Of a DNA stretch of 47,489 bases, positions 16,483-24,446 are shown one piece after another (position 1 is the first letter of the stretch; each line of letters opens with the position of its first letter). A program made the position numbers and the translations under genes. The stretch comes from Desulfuromonas sp. (lineage in GTDB: Bacteria; Desulfobacterota; Desulfuromonadia; Desulfuromonadales; BM515). Location: positions 1 through 47,489 of the forward strand of contig PKUF01000136.1 of NCBI GenBank assembly GCA_002869635.1. The letters run 5' to 3'. The notes below the pieces were generated by a model. It saw nothing but the letters and a program-made list of their open reading frames with translations, had not been told where the DNA came from and ran no database searches.

Positions 16483-16701
16483 TTAATAGGGATAGTACTG
16501 AGCGTCAGCAAAGTAGGACTCAAGAGACGTCTTGGAGTTCTTGACATCAGCCTGAGCCGAAGAGTTGTACGCCTTCTGACGATAGGAAGAGAACTGGGGG
16601 ATGGCAACGGCGGCAAGGATACCGATGATGGCCACGACGATGAGGAGCTCGATCAGGGTAAAGCCCTTCTCGCTCTTACGGAAACGGAAGTGTTTCAACA
16701 T
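16483..16701 (-). CDS. pilA: Short major pilin PilA-N (Geobacter-type)
   Basis: 72 residues: leader [13 protein letters not shown], cleavage after Gly13 by PilD, mature protein of 59 residues beginning [10 protein letters not shown] with the key Glu5. There is only the N-terminal helix and a short tail ending YYPY, with no globular domain, which is the truncated form seen in Geobacter. Aromatics in the mature protein are Phe1, Phe24, Tyr27, Tyr32, Tyr50, Phe51, Tyr56, Tyr57 and Tyr59; positions 1, 24, 27, 32, 51 and 57 coincide with those I recall for the G. sulfurreducens pilin, and three are extra. AAAGGAG lies six bases before the ATG. Transcribed from a sigma-54 promoter, in operon with pilA-C. 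Confidence 0.95.
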   Translation of the reverse strand: MLKHFRFRKSEKGFTLIELLIVVAIIGILAAVAIPQFSSYRQKAYNSSAQADVKNSKTSLESYFADAQYYPY

Positions 16702-16775
16702 GTTTTTCTCCTTTCAAAGGTGGAAAGTACAGTCGCTTGTGCGACCACAAAGTTTATAACCTTGATGAATGACAC

Positions 16776-16791
16776 TGCATGAAAGATGCCA
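16776..16791 (-). promoter_or_regulatory. Sigma-54 promoter of pilA
   Basis: Minus strand TGGCAT-N6-TGCA with the diagnostic GG and GC pairs exactly ten bases apart (GG at 16789-16790, GC at 16777-16778). Predicted start of transcription is near 16765, giving a 5' leader of about 64 bases that contains a small hairpin at 16732-16745 (GTCGC/GCGAC). Family knowledge: pilA is activated by the NtrC-type PilR with sigma-54, and pilR is two genes upstream. Confidence 0.8.
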
Positions 16792-16871
16792 ACAAAAGAA
16801 AAAGCTTAACCGACTGAAATTCAAAGACAAAAAAAAGTCACCGCCCCCCCAAAAAAGCAACAAGCCACGAT

Positions 16872-16909
16872 TTGTCACCCAGGGCTGACATTTATTGTCA
16901 CCCTGTCAG
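16872..16909. promoter_or_regulatory. Cluster of TGTC elements, probable PilR-binding region upstream of pilA
   Basis: Two direct copies of TTGTCACCC at 16872-16880 and 16895-16903, plus GCTGACA at 16884-16890 and CTGTCAG at 16903-16909, lie 107 to 144 bases upstream of the predicted pilA start. PilR sites in Pseudomonas contain repeated TGTC elements and enhancer sites for sigma-54 lie at this distance. The last element overlaps the stop of the second pilin gene. Binding is inferred. Confidence 0.5.
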
Positions 16910-17118
16910 TATGGGTAATGGTCCTTTTCGGAAAAGTGTGCCTCTAAACTTACTTTAGCAACCCTAAGATCACTGGTCGCAGCAGCATTATATACCTTAT
17001 TCCGGTAATTCGTGAGCATCGGGATTGCAATCGCAACAAGAATCCCGATAATCGCTGTCACTAGCAACAGCTCAATAAACGTAAAACCACGTTCGTTTTT
17101 CAGCACCCTTTGCCGCAT
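16906..17118 (-). CDS. Second short pilin (PilA-N paralogue)
   Basis: 70 residues from the ATG at 17116-17118: leader MRQRVLKNERG and a mature chain of 59 residues starting FTFIELLLVTAIIGIL with Glu5. It aligns without gaps to the mature PilA at 16483-16701 (same length, same NYRNKVYN-type motif and HYPY end) but has Leu24 in place of Phe24, an additional Phe3, and fewer aromatics at the end (Tyr27, Tyr32, Phe51, Tyr57, Tyr59). It has no pilA-C partner of its own and lies between pilR and pilA. A separate sigma-70-like promoter may drive it. It could be an alternative major subunit or a minor subunit; which is not visible in the sequence. The Shine-Dalgarno is weak. Confidence 0.88.
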   Translation of the reverse strand: MRQRVLKNERGFTFIELLLVTAIIGILVAIAIPMLTNYRNKVYNAAATSDLRVAKVSLEAHFSEKDHYPY

Positions 17119-17150
17119 CAGACACCCATAGAATCCTAGCATGATGATGC

Positions 17151-17179
17151 ATAGTAGCGAACAAATTGGCAGTTGGCAA
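17151..17179 (-). promoter_or_regulatory. Possible sigma-70 promoter for the second short pilin
   Basis: TTGCCA (17174-17179) and TACTAT (17151-17156) with a 17-base spacer, 33 bases upstream of the pilin ATG and just after the pilR stop. A 13-bp palindrome CAGTTGGCAACTG (17170-17182) covers the -35 box. The match to consensus is moderate. Confidence 0.45.
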
Positions 17180-17182
17180 CTG

Positions 17183-18583
17183 TTAACCCTCCCCCTTTTC
17201 GCCCCCTTCCCCCTCCGGCTCAAGTCCAAACTTAGCCAGACGGTAACGAATCGAGCGAAAACTGATATTCAAAAGTTCTGCAGCCCGCTTCCTTACCCCA
17301 CCACAACGCTCCAATGCCTTGAGCAGAATATCCTTCTCGATACCTCCGAGATAAGCGTCGAGATCAAGACCGTTTTCAGGCAAATCAACCAGAGGCGCTG
17401 AGACGATTGAAGAGACAAAAAACGCAGGTGGAAGCGCTGAATCATCGAGATTGCCCTTCGCTCCCAGAACGACACAGCGCTCGACAACATTAACAAGTTC
17501 ACGGATATTCCCCGGCCAAGGATAATCGAGAAGTCGCCTCATTGTCGATGGTGCGACAGTGACCTTTTCGACCCCCGTTTTTTTCTGCCAAAAAAAATCG
17601 AGCAAAAGCGGAATATCTTCTCTGCGTTCACGCAGGGGGGGGAGCGTCAGATTGATCACGTTGAGACGATAGTAGAGATCTTCGCGAAAAGTGCCGGTCT
17701 CGACTTCAACCTGTAAATCTTTGTTGGTGGCGGCAACTATTCTCACATCGACGGGAATATCTCGCGTTCCACCAACACGCCGCATCTCCCGTTCCTGCAG
17801 TACACGCAACAGTTTCACCTGCATCATCGCGGGGAGTTCACCAATTTCATCAAGAAAAAGGGTTCCACCCTTGGCAATCTCAAAGAGCCCCTGTTTCTGC
17901 TGAATCGCCCCGGTAAAGGCGCCCTTTTCATGACCGAAAAGTTCACTCTCCAGAAGATTCTCGGGAATAGCACCACAGTTCACCGGAATAAATGGCGCTC
18001 CTTTACGTTCACAATTATGGTGAATCGCCTTGGCGACCACTTCTTTGCCGGTCCCACTCTCACCGCTAACCAGAACACTGACGTTACTCGCCGCAACCTT
18101 TTCAATCAGGTCGTAGAGTTGACGCATCTTATGACTTTTTCCCACAAGCCCTGAAAAAGTGTAACGTTTTTTCAGCGCATCCTTTAAGACTCGATTTTCC
18201 TGACGCAGCGCCTTACGCTCAAGGGCATTCTGAATAATCAGGCGTACCTCTTCATTGCGAAAAGGCTTGGTAATGTAATCGTAGGCCCCATTTTTCATCG
18301 CCTCCACAGCTTCCGCCGTCGACGAAAAAGCCGTCATCATCAAAACGATCGTCTCGGGGGCAACCTTTTTGACATGAGCGAGAAGATCAAGACCACCGAG
18401 TCGTGGCATGCGGACATCGCTGATCACAAGTTCGAATTCCCCATGAGAAAGAGCCTCTTGTGCCTGAACGCCATCCTCAGCGAGATCAACCGCATAGCCT
18501 TCGCGACGCAGCATGATCCCGAGAAACTCTCGCATGCTCGCTTCATCATCCACCACAAGAATTCGTTTTTTTAGATCCCTCAC
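17183..18583 (-). CDS. pilR: PilR, NtrC-family sigma-54-dependent response regulator
   Basis: 466 residues, GTG start overlapping the pilS stop by four bases. Receiver domain with Asp56 (LVISDVRMP), Thr84 and Lys106 in their usual places; AAA+ domain with Walker A GESGTGKE (174-181), the sigma-54 contact loop GAFTGA (221-226) and Walker B TLFLDEIGE with Asp245/Glu246; and a C-terminal Fis-type helix-turn-helix (KRAAELLNISFRSIRYRLAK). The acidic tail after it is short. With PilS it activates the sigma-54 promoter of pilA found 0.4 kb downstream. Confidence 0.96.
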   Translation of the reverse strand: MRDLKKRILVVDDEASMREFLGIMLRREGYAVDLAEDGVQAQEALSHGEFELVISDVRMPRLGGLDLLAHVKKVAPETIVLMMTAFSSTAEAVEAMKNGAYDYITKPFRNEEVRLIIQNALERKALRQENRVLKDALKKRYTFSGLVGKSHKMRQLYDLIEKVAASNVSVLVSGESGTGKEVVAKAIHHNCERKGAPFIPVNCGAIPENLLESELFGHEKGAFTGAIQQKQGLFEIAKGGTLFLDEIGELPAMMQVKLLRVLQEREMRRVGGTRDIPVDVRIVAATNKDLQVEVETGTFREDLYYRLNVINLTLPPLRERREDIPLLLDFFWQKKTGVEKVTVAPSTMRRLLDYPWPGNIRELVNVVERCVVLGAKGNLDDSALPPAFFVSSIVSAPLVDLPENGLDLDAYLGGIEKDILLKALERCGGVRKRAAELLNISFRSIRYRLAKFGLEPEGEGGEKGEG

Positions 18584-20256
18584 AACACATCCTCATTCTG
18601 ACCGCACTCTCCTTCGGAAGAGGAGAGTTCAATCCGCATCACTGTTCCTGAATCACGCCCCTGCTGAACGGTTATACGTCCACCATGTGCCTCGATAATC
18701 GCGTGCACGGTTGGCAGTCCGAGTCCACTCCCTCGTTCTTTTGTGGTGAAGAATGGATCGAAGATACGAGTTTGTAACTCGTGCGGAATACCAGGGCCAT
18801 TATCCTCAATTTGTATCCACAGGGGGGATCCCCCTGCCGCAACACGAACAGTCCCACCCTCTGCGGGGGTTGCTTCACAGGCATTAACCATAAGATTCCA
18901 GAGAGCTTGACGTACCTGACGCAAATCGACACAGGCGACCAACGATTCGGGATAGTCCCGCACAAAAGTCACGGCCGAAAAACGCTGATCAGCCTCATTC
19001 AATTCAACCAATTCATTCAACATACAAGCAAGATCAACCTCACCTAAGTCGGGATCGGCCGGGCGGGCAAAAGCGAGAAAATCGGTCAAAAGCTGATTGA
19101 GTCGATCGGCTTCCCGCACAACAATACTCAACAGTTGACGCTCTTCCTGCTGGAGATCTGTTTCCTCCAGAAGGAGTTGTACCGATCCACTCATCGATGC
19201 AAGAGGGTTCCTTATCTCGTGGGCTAATCCGGCGGCAAGTTGGCCAACGGCGGCAAGGTGGTCAGCTCGCTTTAGCCCCTGCTCCATCTTTTTCAAATAT
19301 GTCAGGTCCTGAAAGGTCACCAAAAGACCAAGGGGGTCACCGGCGTCGTTATCAACAAGTGTCGAGCTAAAGCCAATGGTTAACTCCCGACCATCAGCAG
19401 TAAGAACTGTCCCTTCACCGCGGGGAACAAGCAAGGGTTTCTGGTCATAGACCTCAATGTTCGGGAATTGTTCAACAATCAACCGATCATATATATCAAG
19501 GAGTTTGAAACCTGTCATCTCTTCAGCGGCGCGATTGAACGCTCTTATCCGCCCCTGAGGATTCACGATCATCAAGCCACTGCGAATATTGGCGGCAATG
19601 GCACGGTTGAGGGTTTCAAGTTCTCGCGCATCAATTCTCTGCTGCTGTAACTCCTCTTGACTGCGTTGAAGACGCGAGGAGAGGCTTGCACCAAGCAAAG
19701 ACGAGATCAAGTACGCGGTAACATGAACAAAAACGGCATAAAAAACATCCCGACCATCAAGGGGATACATTAAGGAGATCCCGAGTCCCTCGACAAAATA
19801 GCCGTAATATTGAAGATTGAGAAGACTTCCGTAGAGGATCGCCGAGGCTGAGGCAACAAAAAAGATTTCTCTTGCGGGGAGGAAAACACTGGCGCTGAGA
19901 ACAATCAGGATATAGAGCGAAGGGAAGAGGCTTTCGGCCACGCCTGTCGCAAAAATCAACAGGGTGACCAGAAGAAGGTCCCAAACAATCTGACTGTGGA
20001 TAAAGAGGGAATCCCGAACCTGATGCCGCAGAAGAAACGCCGAAATGAGCCCATGCAGATAGGACGTCCCTATCAACACATAAAGAAGAGCGAGAGAAGG
20101 GGTCCAAATTTCTGCCTGCCCACGAAACTGGAACAGGATCGTCCCAGAGAGCAAAAGCGTAATAAAGAAAAGACGAAAAAAAAGATACCACGCAAGAGCA
20201 AGCGTGGAGAATGGAGACTCCCCGGAGCGAGCACCCCCGGGGAGTTTAGCAGTCAT
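18580..20256 (-). CDS. pilS: PilS, membrane sensor histidine kinase
   Basis: 558 residues. Six hydrophobic helices occupy about residues 22-190, as in Pseudomonas PilS, where they sense pilin in the membrane. A PAS domain follows at about 215-325 (ANIRSGLMIVNPQGRIRAFN), then the HisKA helix with the phosphorylated His346 in LAAGLAHEIRNPLASM, and the ATPase domain with the N box NLMVNACEA, G1 DNGPGIP, F box FDPFFTTKERG and G2 GSGLGLPTVH. Its stop overlaps the pilR start; its start is two bases after pilC's stop. It is the cognate kinase of PilR. Confidence 0.95.
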   Translation of the reverse strand: MTAKLPGGARSGESPFSTLALAWYLFFRLFFITLLLSGTILFQFRGQAEIWTPSLALLYVLIGTSYLHGLISAFLLRHQVRDSLFIHSQIVWDLLLVTLLIFATGVAESLFPSLYILIVLSASVFLPAREIFFVASASAILYGSLLNLQYYGYFVEGLGISLMYPLDGRDVFYAVFVHVTAYLISSLLGASLSSRLQRSQEELQQQRIDARELETLNRAIAANIRSGLMIVNPQGRIRAFNRAAEEMTGFKLLDIYDRLIVEQFPNIEVYDQKPLLVPRGEGTVLTADGRELTIGFSSTLVDNDAGDPLGLLVTFQDLTYLKKMEQGLKRADHLAAVGQLAAGLAHEIRNPLASMSGSVQLLLEETDLQQEERQLLSIVVREADRLNQLLTDFLAFARPADPDLGEVDLACMLNELVELNEADQRFSAVTFVRDYPESLVACVDLRQVRQALWNLMVNACEATPAEGGTVRVAAGGSPLWIQIEDNGPGIPHELQTRIFDPFFTTKERGSGLGLPTVHAIIEAHGGRITVQQGRDSGTVMRIELSSSEGECGQNEDVL

Positions 20257-20258
20257 GC

Positions 20259-21470
20259 TTACCCCCCGGCAGCGCCGGCGAGTTTAAAGATCGGTAAGTA
20301 CATAGCGATAACCAGACCGCCAACTGTTGTGCCAAGAAAAAGCATCAGCAACGGCTCCATCATGGCGGTTAGATTCCCGACTGCATCATCGACTTCATCG
20401 TCATAAAAGTCGGCAATTTTATTAAGCATGGTATCAATCGCCCCCGCCTGCTCACCGACAGCGATCATCTGACACACCATCGAAGGGAAAACACCTGACT
20501 TCTCAAGAGGTTCTGAAATCGTTTTCCCCTCACTGATACTCTGTCGTACGCTATAAATCGCCTTTTCGACAGTTTTGTTCCCCGCCGTCTTGGCCACAAT
20601 ATCAAGGCCATCGAGAATAGGAACCCCGCTGGAAATCATGGTTCCCAGCGTTCGAGTAAATTTTGCCACCGCAACCTTACGGACAAGAATGCCCATCACG
20701 GGGAGTTTAAGGGCAAGGTCATCGACAATCACTCGCCCCTTATTCGTTGAATAAAACTTCTTAAACCCAAATATTAAACCAACGCCCCCCCCAATGATCA
20801 CAAGTATATAATTCTGTATAAAATTACTGATATTGATAACAACCTGTGTCGGCATCGGCAAGGCCCCGCCAAAATCAGCAAACATCTTTTCAAAGGCAGG
20901 GATAACAAAAACAAGAATGACCGCAATAACAACAAAGGCGATACCGATAATTGTTGTCGGATAGGTCATCGCACTTTTAACCTGTTTTTTTAGCTTCTGT
21001 GCCTTTTCAATATAGGCGGCCAAACGATTCAAAATCGTATCGAGAATACCGCCAATCTCCCCCGCAGCCACAAGGTTAACGAAGAGTTCGTCAAAAACCT
21101 TAGGGTGCTTTTTCAGCGAATCAGCAAAGGTCGCTCCCGACTCAACACCTTCTTTAACATCAACCAGAATTTTCTTAAAGGTCTTGTTCTCCTGCTGACT
21201 TGAAAGAATATCCAGACACTGAACCAGAGGAAGACCTGCATCGATCATCGTGGAAAACTGACGGGTAAAAACGACGATATCCTTGGTGACGACCTTGGGT
21301 TCAAACATCTTAAGTTCGACGTCGAGCCCCTTACCGCGCTCTTTCACCTTGGAGGTGATGATCCCCTGACTGCGCAGCAGATTGCTGACCGTCGCCTCGT
21401 TCGGCGCCTCGGTCTCCCCCTTGACAACCTCGCCTTGGCGATTTTTACCTTCCCAGGAAAATTTAGGCAT
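20259..21470 (-). CDS. pilC: PilC, type IV pilus inner-membrane platform protein
   Basis: 403 residues with the short N-terminal domain (MPKFSWEGKNRQGEVVKGE) and two GspF domains, at about residues 70-195 and 270-395, each ending in membrane helices; three transmembrane segments in total. Motifs such as FTRQFSTMIDAGLPLVQCLD and the repeat FTRTLGTMISSGVPILDGLD are diagnostic. It couples the PilB and PilT motors to pilin insertion and removal. It lies between pilT and pilS in the same operon with 32-base and 2-base gaps. Confidence 0.97.
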   Translation of the reverse strand: MPKFSWEGKNRQGEVVKGETEAPNEATVSNLLRSQGIITSKVKERGKGLDVELKMFEPKVVTKDIVVFTRQFSTMIDAGLPLVQCLDILSSQQENKTFKKILVDVKEGVESGATFADSLKKHPKVFDELFVNLVAAGEIGGILDTILNRLAAYIEKAQKLKKQVKSAMTYPTTIIGIAFVVIAVILVFVIPAFEKMFADFGGALPMPTQVVINISNFIQNYILVIIGGGVGLIFGFKKFYSTNKGRVIVDDLALKLPVMGILVRKVAVAKFTRTLGTMISSGVPILDGLDIVAKTAGNKTVEKAIYSVRQSISEGKTISEPLEKSGVFPSMVCQMIAVGEQAGAIDTMLNKIADFYDDEVDDAVGNLTAMMEPLLMLFLGTTVGGLVIAMYLPIFKLAGAAGG

Positions 21471-21502
21471 CCCTTACAACCTCCAAAAACCATTAGCCCA
21501 GA

Positions 21503-22615
21503 TCAGGACCTACGCGAAGCCCCTCCCGGAGCTTGACGCTTGAGTACTGCAGCCGGATTAGCAATCATCTGTTTCAATTCTTCGGTATCGGAAGAGCGAA
21601 CAAGTGCCATATCCATCGAAATCAGCTTTTTATGATAGAGCATGAAGAGTGCCTGATTCATGGTCTGCATGCCGTACTTATCTTGCCCCATCTGCATCTG
21701 GGAATAGATCTGATGAATTTTATCATCACGAATCAAAGAGCGAATCGCCAGATTAGGCACCATAACCTCAAGAGCAAGGGACCGTCCTTTCCCGCTAGAA
21801 TTGGGGATCAGGGTCTGGGACATGACCCCTTCCAACACGAAAGAGAGCTGAGTTCGCACCTGTTGTTGCTGGTTGGTCGGGAAGACATCAACGATTCGAT
21901 TGATCGTCTGAACACAGGAGTTGGTGTGCAATGTGGCGAAACAGAGGTGACCGGTTTCAGCAATGGTCAAAGCAGCTTCTATCGTTTCCAAATCACGAAG
22001 TTCGCCGACCAGAACGACGTCGGGATCCTGACGTAGAATCGATTTAAGGGCACGTTTGAAGGAGTTGGTGTCAGAACCGACTTCGCGCTGATTCACCACA
22101 CACTTTTTGTGCGGATGGATAAATTCGATGGGGTCCTCAATCGTGACAATATGTTCCCGCCGCTCACAGTTAATCGCATCAATAATTGAGGCAAGGGTCG
22201 TCGACTTACAACTCCCTGTAGGCCCCGTAACCAAAACAAGGCCTCTCGGTTTGCGAGAGATATCACGTACCACTTGGGGGAGTTTCAAGTCTTCAAACGA
22301 TAGAATCTTGTAGGGAATAAGACGAAAAACCCCCGCCATCGCCCCACGCTGCATAAAGACGTTGCCACGGAAACGGGCCAGACCTTTAACGCCGAAGGAG
22401 AAGTCGAGCTCAAGTTCCTCTTCAAAACGCCGCTTTTGAGCATCAGTAAGAATGCTGTAACAGAGCTGTTTGGTGTCTGTTCCCTGCAGTGGCGGCAGAC
22501 GCATGGGGGTCATATGACCATCGACGCGAATCTGCGGCGGGGTTCCCGTGGTGATATGCAGGTCGGAAGAGCCCTGCTCGACCATTGTTTTAAGGAGCTG
22601 ATGAATGGAGGCCAT
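21503..22615 (-). CDS. pilT: PilT, pilus retraction ATPase, with an altered Walker A motif
   Basis: 370 residues, with the family start MASIHQLLKTMVEQGSSDLH, Asp box IVTIEDPIEFIH, Walker B DPDVVLVGELRD, His box ALTIAETGHLCFATLHTN and the AIRxLIRxxKxHQI motif (AIRSLIRDDKIHQI) needed for retraction. The Walker A reads GPTGSCKSTT: the Gly before the catalytic Lys137 is Cys136 (TGT at 22208-22210). That Gly is close to invariant in P-loop ATPases, so ATP hydrolysis may be reduced, or the base is an error. Everything else is normal in length and motifs. The gene is between pilB and pilC, the position of pilT4 in G. sulfurreducens. Confidence 0.95.
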   Translation of the reverse strand: MASIHQLLKTMVEQGSSDLHITTGTPPQIRVDGHMTPMRLPPLQGTDTKQLCYSILTDAQKRRFEEELELDFSFGVKGLARFRGNVFMQRGAMAGVFRLIPYKILSFEDLKLPQVVRDISRKPRGLVLVTGPTGSCKSTTLASIIDAINCERREHIVTIEDPIEFIHPHKKCVVNQREVGSDTNSFKRALKSILRQDPDVVLVGELRDLETIEAALTIAETGHLCFATLHTNSCVQTINRIVDVFPTNQQQQVRTQLSFVLEGVMSQTLIPNSSGKGRSLALEVMVPNLAIRSLIRDDKIHQIYSQMQMGQDKYGMQTMNQALFMLYHKKLISMDMALVRSSDTEELKQMIANPAAVLKRQAPGGASRRS

Positions 22616-22655
22616 ATAAAGTAAAATCCCTCGTTAGGGTCTATGACACGTACGT

Positions 22656-24359
22656 TTAGCCTTCGTCAGAAACGGTACAACGCAGCACCTCTTCGAAGGT
22701 TGTCACCCCCTCTTGAAGTTTGGTCAACGCCGACTGACGCATACTCTTAACCCCGATACGCATCGATTCACGCTTGATCTCAGCGGTATTGGCGCCAGCG
22801 AGAACCATCTCTTTGAGTTCCTCAAACATCGGCATGACCTGATAGATCCCGACGCGCCCTTTGTAGCCGGTATCGTTGCAGATGGAGCACCCCTTCCCTT
22901 TGTAGCAGACCGTATTCTCCGCCTCCTCGGGGGTGAGACCCGACTCAATCAGGGACTCTTTTGGGATCTCTTCCGGTTCCTTACACTCACCACAGACCCG
23001 CCGCCCGAGACGCTGGGCCGTAATCAAATTGACCGCCGAGGAGACGAGGAACGGCTCAATCCCCATATTGAGAAGACGGTTGATGGTACTCGGCGCATCA
23101 TTGGTGTGGAGGGTCGAGAGGACGAGGTGACCGGTCAGCGCCGCCTTGACCCCGATCTCAGCGGTCTCAAAGTCGCGGATCTCCCCGATCATGATAATGT
23201 CGGGGTCCTGGCGCAAGAAGGCACGCAGGGCCGAGGCGAAGTTCAGACCGATCTCCTCGTGCATCTGAACCTGATTGATCCCGGCGAAGTTGAATTCCAC
23301 CGGGTCCTCGGCGGTCGAGATATTTTCGGTCACCTTATTCAGTTCACCGAGCGCCGAGTAGAGAGAGACGGTCTTCCCCGAACCGGTGGGGCCGGTGACC
23401 AGACACATGCCAAACGGCTTGTGAATCTCTTTTTTAAACCAGGCAAGCGCCTGCTCTTCATAACCGAGTTTGGTCATGTCGAGCTGCAGATTCGACTTGT
23501 CAAGCAGCCGCAAACAGATCTTCTCACCAAAGAGGGTCGGTAAACAGTTGACACGATAGTCCATGTCGTTGCCGCCGGGGAGTTTGATCTTGATACGTCC
23601 ATCCTGAGGCAGACGCCGTTCGGCGATATCCATCTCCGACATGATCTTGATACGAGAGGTAATCGCATTTTTGAGCTTCATCGGCGGCTTCATGACCTCA
23701 TAGAGGACACCGTCGATGCGATAACGGACCCGGAATGACTTCTCGTACGGCTCAATATGAATATCCGACGCCTTACGCTTGATCGCATCGGTGAGGATCA
23801 GGTTGCAAAGCTTGACGACCGGCGCATCCTCTGTCGCTTTGGCGAGATCACTCGCGTCAATATCCTCATCTTCATCAACAACCTCGACATCAATATCTTC
23901 AAGTTCGTTCATGACGTCGGCCATCGAAGCGCTCTGATCGTAATACTTGTCGATCGACTGCTTGATGGAGGTCTCCGGCGCGACAACAACCTCAACGTTG
24001 TAGCCGGACATGAACTTGATATCGTCGATAGCAAAGATATTGGAAGGGTCGCTCATGGCGACGATCAGGGTCGAACCAGCTCGATTGATCGGGACGACCT
24101 GATACTTTTGAGCAACTTCGGGGGGGACGAGCCGGATGACAGCCGGATCGATCTCAAACTCATTGAGGTTAATGGAAGGGACGCCGTACTGACGAGAAAG
24201 AAAGGCAGCGAGGTCTTCTTCCTTGAGGAAACCAAGCTTGATCAGCACCCCGCCAAGACGCCCCCCCTGTGCCTTTTGTTCCTGCAAAGCCTGCAGTAAC
24301 TGGGCTTCGGTAATCAGCTTGTTGCGGACCAATAACTGTCCGAGACGATCATTGCTCAT
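22656..24359 (-). CDS. pilB: PilB, pilus extension ATPase
   Basis: 567 residues. The N-terminal MshEN/T2SSE_N domain (RLGQLLVRNKLITEAQLLQAL, RLGGVLIKLGF, then SRQYGVPSINL) is the type that can bind c-di-GMP. The motor domain has a normal Walker A GPTGSGKTVSLYS, Asp box STAEDPVEFNF, Walker B DPDIIMIGEIRD and the C-terminal zinc tetracysteine (CGECKEP and CYKGKGCSIC). It powers polymerisation of pilin with PilC. First gene of the pilBTCSR operon, behind a near-consensus sigma-70 promoter in the gap to aroE. Confidence 0.97.
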   Translation of the reverse strand: MSNDRLGQLLVRNKLITEAQLLQALQEQKAQGGRLGGVLIKLGFLKEEDLAAFLSRQYGVPSINLNEFEIDPAVIRLVPPEVAQKYQVVPINRAGSTLIVAMSDPSNIFAIDDIKFMSGYNVEVVVAPETSIKQSIDKYYDQSASMADVMNELEDIDVEVVDEDEDIDASDLAKATEDAPVVKLCNLILTDAIKRKASDIHIEPYEKSFRVRYRIDGVLYEVMKPPMKLKNAITSRIKIMSEMDIAERRLPQDGRIKIKLPGGNDMDYRVNCLPTLFGEKICLRLLDKSNLQLDMTKLGYEEQALAWFKKEIHKPFGMCLVTGPTGSGKTVSLYSALGELNKVTENISTAEDPVEFNFAGINQVQMHEEIGLNFASALRAFLRQDPDIIMIGEIRDFETAEIGVKAALTGHLVLSTLHTNDAPSTINRLLNMGIEPFLVSSAVNLITAQRLGRRVCGECKEPEEIPKESLIESGLTPEEAENTVCYKGKGCSICNDTGYKGRVGIYQVMPMFEELKEMVLAGANTAEIKRESMRIGVKSMRQSALTKLQEGVTTFEEVLRCTVSDEG

Positions 24360-24403
24360 AGAGTATCGGCTCTCCTAAAAAACTAAATAAAAACAGATTT
24401 AAC

Positions 24404-24432
24404 ATTCTATGAAACGGTTGTTGGCCTGTCAA
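24404..24432 (-). promoter_or_regulatory. Sigma-70 promoter of the pilB-T-C-S-R operon
   Basis: Minus strand TTGACA (24427-24432) and TAGAAT (24404-24409), 17-base spacer, with AT-rich DNA behind it and the pilB ATG about 45 bases downstream. It lies between the aroE stop and pilB, so the motor operon can be expressed independently of the upstream housekeeping genes. Confidence 0.8.
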
Positions 24433-24446
24433 GAAATGCACGGGCC

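Noticed and set aside
16841..16856. C7 and A-rich runs in the pilA upstream region as a terminator of the second pilin gene
   Set aside because: No stem-loop of adequate length precedes the T-rich stretch on the minus strand.
22713..23543. Long plus-strand frame opposite pilB (276 codons)
   Set aside because: Composition is typical of the antisense of a GC-rich gene (Arg, Gly, Asp, Leu rich), with no family motif; pilB is certain.
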